This document shows, piece after piece, positions 1 through 8,145 of a DNA stretch of 64,000 nucleotides; the stretch's first letter is position 1, and each line of letters opens with the position of its first letter. This DNA comes from Chloroflexota bacterium (lineage in GTDB: Bacteria; Chloroflexota; Anaerolineae; Promineifilales; Promineifilaceae), in NCBI GenBank assembly GCA_022616275.1, contig JAKEFB010000115.1, forward strand, positions 1-64,000, given 5' to 3'. Below the pieces are notes generated by a model that worked only from the letters and a program-made list of their open reading frames with translations, did not search any database and was not told where the DNA came from. The position numbers and the translations under genes were made by a program.

Positions 1-3000
1 GACAACACCACCGACCAGGGCGTGCTGACCGCTCCCTTTGACGGCAACAAGGCCAAGCTGTACCGCTACTGGGATAACGCCTGGAACGACGCCAGCGCCA
101 TCTGGCTGAACCCCGCTGGCAATCCCCCAGCTACCCAACGTGAGCCCTTGACCATCACCGAAGAGAGCCGGCCCGACGTCTACACCGTCGCCAGCCACGG
201 CTACGCCTTCAACAGCAGCACCTTCTACGACGGCTTCGGCCGGCCCATCCAGACGCGGGACATTTATGCCGAAGTGGCCGGGCAGAGCCTGCGGCGGGAG
301 ATCATCACCACCACCGCCTACCACGCCCGGGGCGGGGTCGCCTGCCAGACCGTCCCCTACGACGTGGCCTTCTACTCCGACCGCGGCCTGGTCTGGCCGG
401 ATTCCCCCTACGTGGCTACCCCCTGCGACGACGCCACCCTGGACCAGACCCTCACCACCTACAGCGACCGGGGCAAAGTGGACACGGTGACCGCCCCCAA
501 CGGCCTGGCGACCGACTACAACTTCTACGTCTACGACACCTTCACCGTCGGCAACTATACCAAGACGACGATAGAACAGGTCATAGACGCCAACAATCAC
601 GTCGTCAACCGGTTGTTCAACGCCCGTGGCCAGCTCATCCAGGTCCGGGAGTACACCGGGGCCAACCCCTGGCCGGACTACGCCCAGACGACTTATACTT
701 ATGACCTGCTGGGCAACCTGGTCACGGTGGTGGACGGCCTCAACAACACCACCAACCTGTACTACGACGTCCTGGGGCGAAAGATTGAGATGGACGACCC
801 CGACATGGGCGAGTGGAAATACAGCTACGACGCGGCCGGCAACCTGACCCGGCAAGAAGCCAATCCGGGCATGGCCGACGAAAAGATAGTCTGCTTCACC
901 TACGACGTGCTCAACCGGATGAAGGTCAAATACACCGACGAGGACCCCAGCGCCGGCTGCCCCACCCCGCCGGTTGCCGGCAACACCCACCTGGCCACCT
1001 ACGTCTACGACCAAGCGACCAACGGCCTGGGCCAGCCCTACACCGTCAGTTGGGGGCCGTCGCCCACCCAGAACTTCGACAAGTTCTACTACGACACCCG
1101 CGGCCGGATGTACCTGCAAGAGCGGCGCATAGACAACCGGCTGTATACGATGCAGACGACCAGCTTCGACGCCCTGGACCGGCCGTTGGCGGTCAGCTAC
1201 CCTAACGGCGAGAGTGTCACCATCGGCTACGACCACGAGGGCGAGAACAGCCTCAGCGCCGGGTCCGATAGCCTGGTCACGAACCTGACCTACAACGGCC
1301 GGGGGCAGATGGCCCAGCTCAGCCGGGGCAACACCACCAACCTCCTCTACGTCTACTACGCCATGACCGCCAACCCCGGCACGGGCAACAACAACGGCCG
1401 GCTCAACAAAATCCAGTACGGCGGCATCAACGACGCCCTGGCCGACTACACCTACACCTATGACAAAGTCGGCAACGTCCTCAGCCTGATGAGCAGCGAG
1501 AAGCCGGCCGGCCAGTCCACCCAGACCGAGACCCAGACCTTCAGCTACGACGAGCTGAACCGGCTGGATACGGCCAATGGGGCCGGCAACGCCACGCTGG
1601 GCATTCCCGTCTACAGCCACGATTACGACTATGATAAGGTTGGCAACATTGACCTGGTCAGCAAAGATGGGCTGGTTACCGATTACAGCTATACCCCGGC
1701 CCAGTACGTGACCCACAGCCAGCCCCACGCCGTCAAGAGCCTCACCGGCCTCACGGGGACGTTCGGCTACGACCGGCACGGCAACATGACCACCCGGCCG
1801 GACAGCGCCGGCACCTACAGCCAGCTCTTCGACGCCCTCAACCGCCTGGTCGAGGTCACGCGGGCCGGCTGGAACGTGACCACCACCTTCGCCTACAACG
1901 ACGGCGAGCAGCGGGTCAGGAGCCGGGTGGAGACGGCCGGCAGCAGCCAATACACCACCTACTACCCCTTCCCCACCTACGAGGAGCAGGTCGAGGCCAC
2001 CTGGCAGTACGTCGAAGGCAAAGGCTGGGACTGGGTGACGACCGGCGTCGTCATCCGGCGCAGCGTCTACAGCCTGGCCGGGCAGGCCATCGCCAGCCGC
2101 GTCAGCGGCGACCCCCTCTCCGGCAACAACGGCCTGTTCTACTTCCAGGCTGACCAGTTGGGCAGCACCAGCAGCCTGAGCACCACCGGCGGCGCGCTGG
2201 TGGCCGGCAGCACCGCCCGTTACCTGCCCTTCGGCGGCTTCCGCGGCACGCCGCCGGCCCAGACCATTACCGACCGCGGTTTTACCGGCCACAAACACAA
2301 CAATCTCGGCACAACGAGTGTGGGCCTCATCTACATGGGCGCACGATTTTTTGTGCCCTCGATAGGGAGGTTTGCCTCGGCCGATACTATTGTGCCGAAC
2401 CCGGCCAATCCGCAAACTCTTAACAGATATTCCTACGTTCTCAACTCGCCTCTCCGGTACAATGACCCGACGGGCCATTCCTGCGATGCGCCTGTTGATC
2501 AACCAGAAGCTACTTCTTGCCAGCTAAACCAAAGCCTGATTTACACGTTAAGTGGCGGCCTGTTTAAGCTTATTTTGGAAGGTTGGACCGGCGCGGAAAC
2601 GAGATTGATACGGAAGGCGGTTGAAGCGCTAATAAGCGGTTTAGGTGGTGATCTGAACCTGCTGTCCGCCCTCTTAGGTGGCCAGCAAATAGGAATAAGG
2701 CGTGACACTTACAGCGATGGACTCATGGCGTGGAGTCCAAGAAAGGACTCGATATTTGTTGGAAATGAATCGTTCGCCCGCTCACAAGTCACAACAAATT
2801 GGGAATTCGCTCACGAGGTTGCTCATGCTATTGAACGAACCTTTGCCTCGGGGGAGGAGTTTATGGACTGGACGGATGGATCTATTGAGGTTGTTGGAAC
2901 AGAGGGTGGATTTATACGACGTCAATACTTTCCAGGTGATCTGACTGATGGGTATGAAGAAGATGCAAAGCAGTGGGCTGTCGGGAGTGGTCGCGACCCC

Positions 3001-3213
3001 TCAGAGGACTGGGCGGATACTTTTGCTTATTTCACGGTGGGTCAAGGCCATTATTCCGAATATTTGCCTGGAAGCACCCCTGACACGGCAAACCGTGGAC
3101 CGGGCATGATCCCAGGTAGCAATGGGCCTGGGGCCAGGCGCGAAAACTACTACAACCGCGTGTTGCGAAGGGCAGCCTTTTCTGTTGACCCGACACCGGA
3201 TAGAGGATATTAA
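1..3213 (+). CDS. RHS/YD-repeat protein, 3' part, with metallopeptidase-like C-terminal tip
   Basis: Partial at the 5' end: the frame is open from base 1, leaving 1070 visible residues; the GTG at 22 is not a believable start. Residues to about 770 are degenerate YD repeats (YTYDLLGN, YSYDAAGN, FDALNR and similar), which in this family build the hollow RHS cage. The conserved RHS core end follows (GRFASAD, LNRYSYVLNSP, then DPTGH at bases 2464-2478). After it comes a tip of about 245 residues, unlike the core in base composition (lower GC, fewer GGCCGG words), as in polymorphic toxins. The tip carries HEVAH (bases 2812-2826) and later SEDWADTFAYF, resembling a zincin site with a downstream acidic ligand. 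Probably a secreted or surface toxin-type protein. The zinc site is inferred from motifs only. Confidence 0.9.
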   Translation, partial: DNTTDQGVLTAPFDGNKAKLYRYWDNAWNDASAIWLNPAGNPPATQREPLTITEESRPDVYTVASHGYAFNSSTFYDGFGRPIQTRDIYAEVAGQSLRREIITTTAYHARGGVACQTVPYDVAFYSDRGLVWPDSPYVATPCDDATLDQTLTTYSDRGKVDTVTAPNGLATDYNFYVYDTFTVGNYTKTTIEQVIDANNHVVNRLFNARGQLIQVREYTGANPWPDYAQTTYTYDLLGNLVTVVDGLNNTTNLYYDVLGRKIEMDDPDMGEWKYSYDAAGNLTRQEANPGMADEKIVCFTYDVLNRMKVKYTDEDPSAGCPTPPVAGNTHLATYVYDQATNGLGQPYTVSWGPSPTQNFDKFYYDTRGRMYLQERRIDNRLYTMQTTSFDALDRPLAVSYPNGESVTIGYDHEGENSLSAGSDSLVTNLTYNGRGQMAQLSRGNTTNLLYVYYAMTANPGTGNNNGRLNKIQYGGINDALADYTYTYDKVGNVLSLMSSEKPAGQSTQTETQTFSYDELNRLDTANGAGNATLGIPVYSHDYDYDKVGNIDLVSKDGLVTDYSYTPAQYVTHSQPHAVKSLTGLTGTFGYDRHGNMTTRPDSAGTYSQLFDALNRLVEVTRAGWNVTTTFAYNDGEQRVRSRVETAGSSQYTTYYPFPTYEEQVEATWQYVEGKGWDWVTTGVVIRRSVYSLAGQAIASRVSGDPLSGNNGLFYFQADQLGSTSSLSTTGGALVAGSTARYLPFGGFRGTPPAQTITDRGFTGHKHNNLGTTSVGLIYMGARFFVPSIGRFASADTIVPNPANPQTLNRYSYVLNSPLRYNDPTGHSCDAPVDQPEATSCQLNQSLIYTLSGGLFKLILEGWTGAETRLIRKAVEALISGLGGDLNLLSALLGGQQIGIRRDTYSDGLMAWSPRKDSIFVGNESFARSQVTTNWEFAHEVAHAIERTFASGEEFMDWTDGSIEVVGTEGGFIRRQYFPGDLTDGYEEDAKQWAVGSGRDPSEDWADTFAYFTVGQGHYSEYLPGSTPDTANRGPGMIPGSNGPGARRENYYNRVLRRAAFSVDPTPDRGY

Positions 3214-3214
3214 G

Positions 3215-4000
3215 ATGACAATTTACCCGTGGCTTAACAGGTGGTGGTCATGGGCAGCTATCTTGCTGGTGTTGGCCAGCGGCTGTACATCGCCTATAAG
3301 TGGGGAGGGCGTGCCGGTGACGCGGGAAGCACTGGAGCCAGAGCAGCCGGAACCTCCCCTTCCGGCCGAGGTCGAAAGAAGCCTGGATCGAACCGCGTGC
3401 CCGGCTCACTGCTGGCATGGCCTGGTGCTCGGCCAAACAGAAGAAGAGGTCGTCTCGGCGCTGCGTGGTGATCCCACCACGAACACGGCCGTTGATTTTC
3501 AGGACGGAGACTATTTGAGGATCCAGCATCACCGTGATAATGGTAGAACCTCGATTGATTGGTTCTTCAATTACAACGAACATGGCGCCACTATGTTAAA
3601 TGCTGACGGCCGGTTAAACCACATCGTGGTTCCCCTCGAGTCAACACTGCCCCTGCAGAACTTTTTAGACAGGCTCGGGCCACCAGAGTTGGTTAATCTT
3701 ACATCCCTGGAACGAGGTTTCACGATTACCGGCATGTGGTTGTATTACCTGGAACGAGGGCTCGGCCTGGAAGTGCGCCTGGTTGGCCAGCCGCCGGCCC
3801 TGGCCGGTGAAAGCCCCGTGCGACGCGTCTCTTTCTTCGATGCGGCTGGCGCGAACGAGTATCACTGCACCTCCGGTCTTATGCGCTGGGGTGGGCTGGC
3901 CGAGCTTGTCCGTTATGGTGCGCCGCAAAATTCCGACATCCTGGTGCGGATCTTACCGCCAGATTGTCCCTCCCTCGTGCCCACGCTTGTGGGCAAGTGA
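3215..4000 (+). CDS. Putative lipoprotein downstream of RHS gene
   Basis: A protein of 261 residues starting at ATG 3215, two bases after the RHS stop. Residues 1-25 are a lipoprotein signal (basic N-terminus, hydrophobic stretch, lipobox LASGC), so it should be anchored on the outer face of the membrane. A Pro/Glu-rich spacer precedes the soluble part. The motif CPAHCWHGLVLGQTEEEV begins the folded domain; similar PCW-hG-hxPGxT starts occur in lipoproteins I associate with Chloroflexota, but I know no function. Its tight coupling to the RHS gene makes it a candidate immunity or accessory protein for the RHS tip. That role is inference from position. Confidence 0.75.
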   Translation: MTIYPWLNRWWSWAAILLVLASGCTSPISGEGVPVTREALEPEQPEPPLPAEVERSLDRTACPAHCWHGLVLGQTEEEVVSALRGDPTTNTAVDFQDGDYLRIQHHRDNGRTSIDWFFNYNEHGATMLNADGRLNHIVVPLESTLPLQNFLDRLGPPELVNLTSLERGFTITGMWLYYLERGLGLEVRLVGQPPALAGESPVRRVSFFDAAGANEYHCTSGLMRWGGLAELVRYGAPQNSDILVRILPPDCPSLVPTLVGK

Positions 4001-4678
4001 TTGCTGCGGCTCGCCTGGTCGGCTGCCTATCAACGGTATCACCCTGGGGTAACCACCATGTGGCTCTCCGGGATAGGTATTGAGTTTTTTGAACGACAAA
4101 ACGGCCTGACCAACGGGCAACTGTTGGATAGTATCAACGGTGAGCCGGACGTTTTCCGCCGCCGGGCTGTCATCGCCGGGGTGGTCTCCCTGGCCCTGGT
4201 TATTGCCGGGTGTATTGCCCTGATTTACCGGCTTCTTACCCGCCTGACCACGCGGCCGATCGCTTTTACCGGCGCTTTTTTACTGGCTCTTGACCCCTTT
4301 CACCTGGCGGCCAGCAAGGTCCTGCACCTGGACGGTCTGCTCTCTGTCTTGATGCTGGTGAGTGCCCTGGCCTTGCAGGAACAAGGGGAAGGCCTGGACC
4401 TGGCCGCAGGCTATCTGAACAGCTTACCGGGGGCGGCCGATTGCCGGGCGGCCGTTTTCCAGGGGCTACCCAACTTTCGCAGCCACTTTGCCGGCGTGAC
4501 AGTGAGTTCGTTTCGTGACGAGGAAGTGAACTACCGGGTCTATTATTTGAACCATGTGCTCCGCCGGATGGAGCCGAAGGTGTGGGAGCCAAGCTGGAAC
4601 AGTGATAGGCAGGGCGAACCGTTTCTGACCGTTGCCTTTGACAGCGTCACCTGTGTCTGGGTTTACCGTAAAATGTGA
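4001..4678 (+). pseudogene. Deleted remnant of a GT39-type (dolichyl-phosphate-mannose) glycosyltransferase
   Basis: A 225-codon open frame begins right after the lipoprotein stop with a TTG and no ribosome binding site. AYQRYHPGVTTMWLSGIG resembles the early loop of membrane GT39/ArnT-like glycosyltransferases, and two hydrophobic segments follow (VIAGVVSLALVIAGCIAL; then AFLLALDPFHLAASKVLHLD, typical of the family). The sequence then jumps to a soluble tail beginning LDLAAGYLNSLPGAAD. Full-length relatives have several hundred more residues and many more membrane helices between these parts, and an N-terminal catalytic region with Asp residues that is absent here. So both the 5' end and the middle appear to be gone. 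Family assignment is from memory of motifs. Confidence 0.6.
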
Positions 4679-6796
4679 TTATTGAGGTGTCTGTGGCAGC
4701 CAGAACACAAAATCACTGCCTCCCCCAGGCGCGTCCTGGACAATAATTTCGCCTCCGTGAGCTTCGACCACCATGCGGCAGAAAGTTAAACCCAACCCTG
4801 TCCCTTTGTGCTCAGCGTGCTGGTTGGGCGCCTGGCCGTACTTCTCGAAGATTTTCTGTTTATGCTCGTCCGCTATCCCTTCACCGTTGTCCCGCACGTG
4901 AAAGATATACCGCCTATCCTGGGAGTGAACAAACACCTCGATTTTCCCTTCCCCGGTGGACGTATACTTGAAGGCATTACCGAGTAAATTATCCACCACC
5001 CGGCCGATCAATTCAGCATCTAATGACGCGACCCATTCGGGAGAGCATTCCAGGAGTAATTGCTTCTTTTCGGCCGCCGCTCGTGGAGCAAATTCTTGCA
5101 GACGTTCCTGGAGCAGTTGGTTAAGCTGTACTGGCTTGCGGCGCAACTGGAAGTTGCCAGACTCAAGCTTGCTGACGGTTAAAATGTTATCTATCAGACC
5201 TGCCAGACGCCGGATGCCGCTGCGAGCTATGTCCAAATACTGGTGGCGCGTTTCAGGCCCGACCCTGTCCCCGGCCATATTCAATAAATCCAGGCTGGCT
5301 GAGATAGAAGACAATGGGTTGCGCAAGTCGTGAACGATCATATGAGTCAGGTCGTCACGCATGGCTTCGGCCCGGCGCAGATTACTATAGGCCTGGCTTA
5401 GCTCGGTGGTCCGGCTATTGATAATACCGTTGGCGCGATGAACGACCAGCAGAAGGGCCATAAATAGGCCGGTCATTGTTAAGGCGGTAATGCCCAACCC
5501 TGCGTTCCGCGAACGCAAAATGGCCCCCGTTAGTTCCGGCGCTTCGCGGATGGTTTCAATGACGCCCATAGGCGGACCATCTACCTTGCGCCCCGAGAAG
5601 GGCACGAAGGTTAAGACGAGGTGTACATTCTGGCCTGGTTTGTAGCCAATAGGGGGTTCGTCGGGGGATCGGATTTGGACCGTCTGCACGCCATCCAATG
5701 CTTGCCCGTAGGCCGGCCGGACGTCGTCCGGCACGATTGTAGGATATTGGGGGTCATTTGGGTAAAGCACCTTGCCCCGGTCGTCATAGACGACGACGTT
5801 GCCGATCGGCAGAGACACTAACTGGGTTGTCACAATGTCGCGGATGTCTGCCGCTGTTGCCTCGGCCGGCAGCGCCCCGGTGATGGCCTGCGACAGGTTA
5901 CTGATCTGATCGGCCGCATCACTTTCAATCTGGGAGGCAGCCGTCTGGTAAGCAAAGCGGGCAAACAAATCGGAGGCCAATAGAGCCAGGAAGGAGGTGA
6001 AAATAAGAGAGGCGGCCGTGTAGTAGGGCAACAGGCGGAACTGGCGGGCCTGCTCGTACTCGGAAACCAGAACGTAGACTGAGGCAAGAAAACTGGCCAG
6101 GAGCACAAAATGATAGAGCCACCAGCTTAGCTGCCAGATGGGAAAGCCGTGCATGCTGATAGTCGCCTGCGCCAGCCACAGGGCAACGAAAGCCAGTACC
6201 CCATCTACCCGGGCATGGGTCATACGCCAGCTTTGCCACAAACGCCAGGTTGCAAACACCCACAGGATGAATGTCAAAAAGGCAATGATTTGTTTGTGCC
6301 AGGGATCAACCTGGGCCCCAAGTTGGTCAAGCCAGCCAGGGGCAAAGGCAGCCACAGCGAGATAAAGGATAGTAGCACCAACAGTCGCAAAAATGATACG
6401 ACGCACTGGCAACCGGGTGGATGGCCGATCCGGCCGATCCAGGCTCGCCAGGGCAAAAAGAAAGCCGCCGGAAAACAAGGTTAACCAGGCCGACCACTCA
6501 ATGGCCGGATGGGCGTGGTTAATGAGTGCCCCTGGCGTAACCAGGCCGTGCGAGGCGAAAACAGCGCCCATTACGGCAAAGGCTACGGCCGCCAGCAAAT
6601 GGCGTGTCTGAGCCACTTCCTGTAAGGCAAGGCTAAGTAAAATAGAAAGAACGGCCGCAGCAAAAGTTGTGAAAGTGACAACGTAGAAGTGAAACAGAAA
6701 TAAATTAGCCAGGACGTCGGCTTCTGGGACCAGCTTGAAAAAAGCCAATGTGACGAGCGGCAACGACAGGATAGCGCTGACGACCAATCGTTTCAT
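4679..6796 (-). CDS. Membrane sensor histidine kinase
   Basis: A protein of 705 residues. About seven hydrophobic helices occupy residues 1-270, followed by an extracytoplasmic sensor-like segment (about 275-430), one more helix (about 432-455), a coiled linker, HisKA with the phospho-acceptor His in HMIVHDLRNPLSS (about residue 490), and an HATPase domain with NLLGNAFKYT, DNGEGIADEH and GTGLGLTF. It is an orphan: no response regulator lies nearby. Its ATG overlaps the stop of the P460-cupredoxin lipoprotein by one base (TAATG), so the two are translationally coupled. It may sense the state of that lipoprotein or of the membrane redox chain; this is inference from coupling. Confidence 0.9.
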   Translation of the reverse strand: MKRLVVSAILSLPLVTLAFFKLVPEADVLANLFLFHFYVVTFTTFAAAVLSILLSLALQEVAQTRHLLAAVAFAVMGAVFASHGLVTPGALINHAHPAIEWSAWLTLFSGGFLFALASLDRPDRPSTRLPVRRIIFATVGATILYLAVAAFAPGWLDQLGAQVDPWHKQIIAFLTFILWVFATWRLWQSWRMTHARVDGVLAFVALWLAQATISMHGFPIWQLSWWLYHFVLLASFLASVYVLVSEYEQARQFRLLPYYTAASLIFTSFLALLASDLFARFAYQTAASQIESDAADQISNLSQAITGALPAEATAADIRDIVTTQLVSLPIGNVVVYDDRGKVLYPNDPQYPTIVPDDVRPAYGQALDGVQTVQIRSPDEPPIGYKPGQNVHLVLTFVPFSGRKVDGPPMGVIETIREAPELTGAILRSRNAGLGITALTMTGLFMALLLVVHRANGIINSRTTELSQAYSNLRRAEAMRDDLTHMIVHDLRNPLSSISASLDLLNMAGDRVGPETRHQYLDIARSGIRRLAGLIDNILTVSKLESGNFQLRRKPVQLNQLLQERLQEFAPRAAAEKKQLLLECSPEWVASLDAELIGRVVDNLLGNAFKYTSTGEGKIEVFVHSQDRRYIFHVRDNGEGIADEHKQKIFEKYGQAPNQHAEHKGTGLGLTFCRMVVEAHGGEIIVQDAPGGGSDFVFWLPQTPQ

Positions 6797-7734
6797 TACT
6801 CTGTTACTTCCACAATCCCCTTCATACCCGGCTGCATAGAACTACTATAAGCAAACACCCCTGGCGTGGCAAAGGTATAGCTGAAACTTTCGCCTGGCTG
6901 CAGCGTGCCGGAATCAAAAGCGCCATTATCAGACGTGACCGTATACCACACCTCGTCGCGGTTTAGCCAGGTTACTGTAGCGCCCGCTTGAACTGTTAAC
7001 GTCTGGGGGGCAAAGCGGTAATGGAAAGCTATAACCTCGTTTGTTCCCGGCGGCCGGGGTGTAGCCGATTCATCCGGGTTGAAAAACAGGTCCATCCGGA
7101 AAAGCCAATCAACTGTGGCAGATGATTCACGCACGTGGCAGGTGGCGCAACTGTTGGATCGCTCGGGTGGCGTCGAGTAAGAGCCGTCGGGTTTGTAGGC
7201 GACGTATTCCCACTCCCCGGTACGTTGCTGTTGATAAGCCTCGCCAAAGCCCTCGCCCTTGCGCATGACAAACAGGTTGACCAACTGCTCGCGAATGAGC
7301 CGCCCATGCTCGTCGAGCGCCAGAGCGCCGGCCGGATCCAGCCTGGGTCGCCAGATTTCCATGACAAAGACGCTCCCATATGGTAAGGGGCGGCCGGGTT
7401 CAGCGCCGGCCGCGACGTCGTTGCCGCAAATGACCCGGACTTGCTTGTTGTCTGGCCGGTCAACCACAAAGAGAAGCTTAAACTCCTCCTGATAGCCGGC
7501 CGGAAAACCAACCTGATCAACCTGGGGGGCTGGTCCGGGTGTGGGAGTGGGCGGCTGGCTGGCCGCTGGCGTTGGCGACGCGGCCGGGGTGGGCGGCGCG
7601 GCCGGGGTCTGCACCAGGCTAATTGCTGTCGCGGCGGTGCAGGCTGGCAACAAGGCCACGTCTCTCTCTGGCTGGCGGCCACAGCCGACCAGAGGTAAAA
7701 CAATAAACAAAAATGCCGCAAGGTGTTTCTTCAT
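6796..7734 (-). CDS. Lipoprotein with cytochrome P460 and degenerate cupredoxin domains
   Basis: A protein of 312 residues. The start is the ATG at 7734, preceded by a strong AAGGAGG; the open frame upstream belongs to a sigma-factor remnant. The lipobox is LVGCG, followed by a repetitive Pro/Ala/Thr linker (about 35-65). Residues about 75-215 look like a cytochrome P460 domain ending in a c-type haem site SCATCH. Residues about 230-312 have the plastocyanin-like fold pattern (TVTSDNGAFDSGTLQPGESF, GMKGIVEV). The expected copper ligands are mostly missing: Tyr replaces the first His (WYTVTS), and YSSSMQPGM lacks the usual Cys and His, leaving only Met. The haem domain is likely redox-active; the cupredoxin fold is probably copper-free. 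Coupled to the downstream kinase gene. Confidence 0.85.
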   Translation of the reverse strand: MKKHLAAFLFIVLPLVGCGRQPERDVALLPACTAATAISLVQTPAAPPTPAASPTPAASQPPTPTPGPAPQVDQVGFPAGYQEEFKLLFVVDRPDNKQVRVICGNDVAAGAEPGRPLPYGSVFVMEIWRPRLDPAGALALDEHGRLIREQLVNLFVMRKGEGFGEAYQQQRTGEWEYVAYKPDGSYSTPPERSNSCATCHVRESSATVDWLFRMDLFFNPDESATPRPPGTNEVIAFHYRFAPQTLTVQAGATVTWLNRDEVWYTVTSDNGAFDSGTLQPGESFSYTFATPGVFAYSSSMQPGMKGIVEVTE

Positions 7735-8057
7735 TGCCTTTGCCTCCTTTTTCTCCAGCCCCATGCGGACGCGCGTTTTGATCGTGCCCAGCGGGGTGTG
7801 GGTATATTCGGCCAGTTCACGCTGGCTCATGCCTTCAAAATAAGCCAGCTCCAGGCAAAGTGGAATTCGCTTGCCTTCTGCCAGACTTGCCAGAAGGTAT
7901 CCTGCAAAACCTCCTCGGCAACAGCCGGATCGCGCACGACACGCAGGATCAGGCTATAAACTATCTGGGCATGGCGATCATAAAGCGCCGCCATTGCTGC
8001 CGCGTCTCGTTGGGCAATCAGGCCGAGTAGCGTTTCATCAGCAACCTGAGCGTTCAT
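7735..8057 (-). pseudogene. ECF sigma factor remnant with internal deletion
   Basis: Starting at ATG 8057, the frame reads as sigma-70 region 2 (DETLLGLIAQRDAAAMAALY, then AEEVLQDTFWQVWQKASEF). Near base 7866 it jumps out of frame. In the next frame the sequence is the end of region 4 (CLELAYFEGMSQRELAEYT, TPLGTIKTRVRMGLEK). About 60-90 codons covering the rest of region 2 and most of region 4.1 are missing at this join, so no working sigma factor can be made. The region-4 frame has no stop of its own and runs into the lipoprotein gene. The promoter upstream is still good, so the remnant now acts as a 5' leader for the lipoprotein-kinase operon. Confidence 0.8.
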
Positions 8058-8107
8058 TCAAAGCCGCTACACCCTTACATAAAACCATGCTGGCAGATAG
8101 GCGCAGT

Positions 8108-8136
8108 ATAATAGGCCACACCCCGGAAAATTTCAA
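8108..8136 (-). promoter_or_regulatory. Sigma-70-type promoter for the sigma remnant/lipoprotein/kinase operon
   Basis: On the minus strand, TTGAAA (8136-8131) and TATTAT (8113-8108) are separated by exactly 17 bases. They lie about 50 bases upstream of the ATG at 8057. Confidence 0.6.
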
Positions 8137-8145
8137 TCGTTTAGG

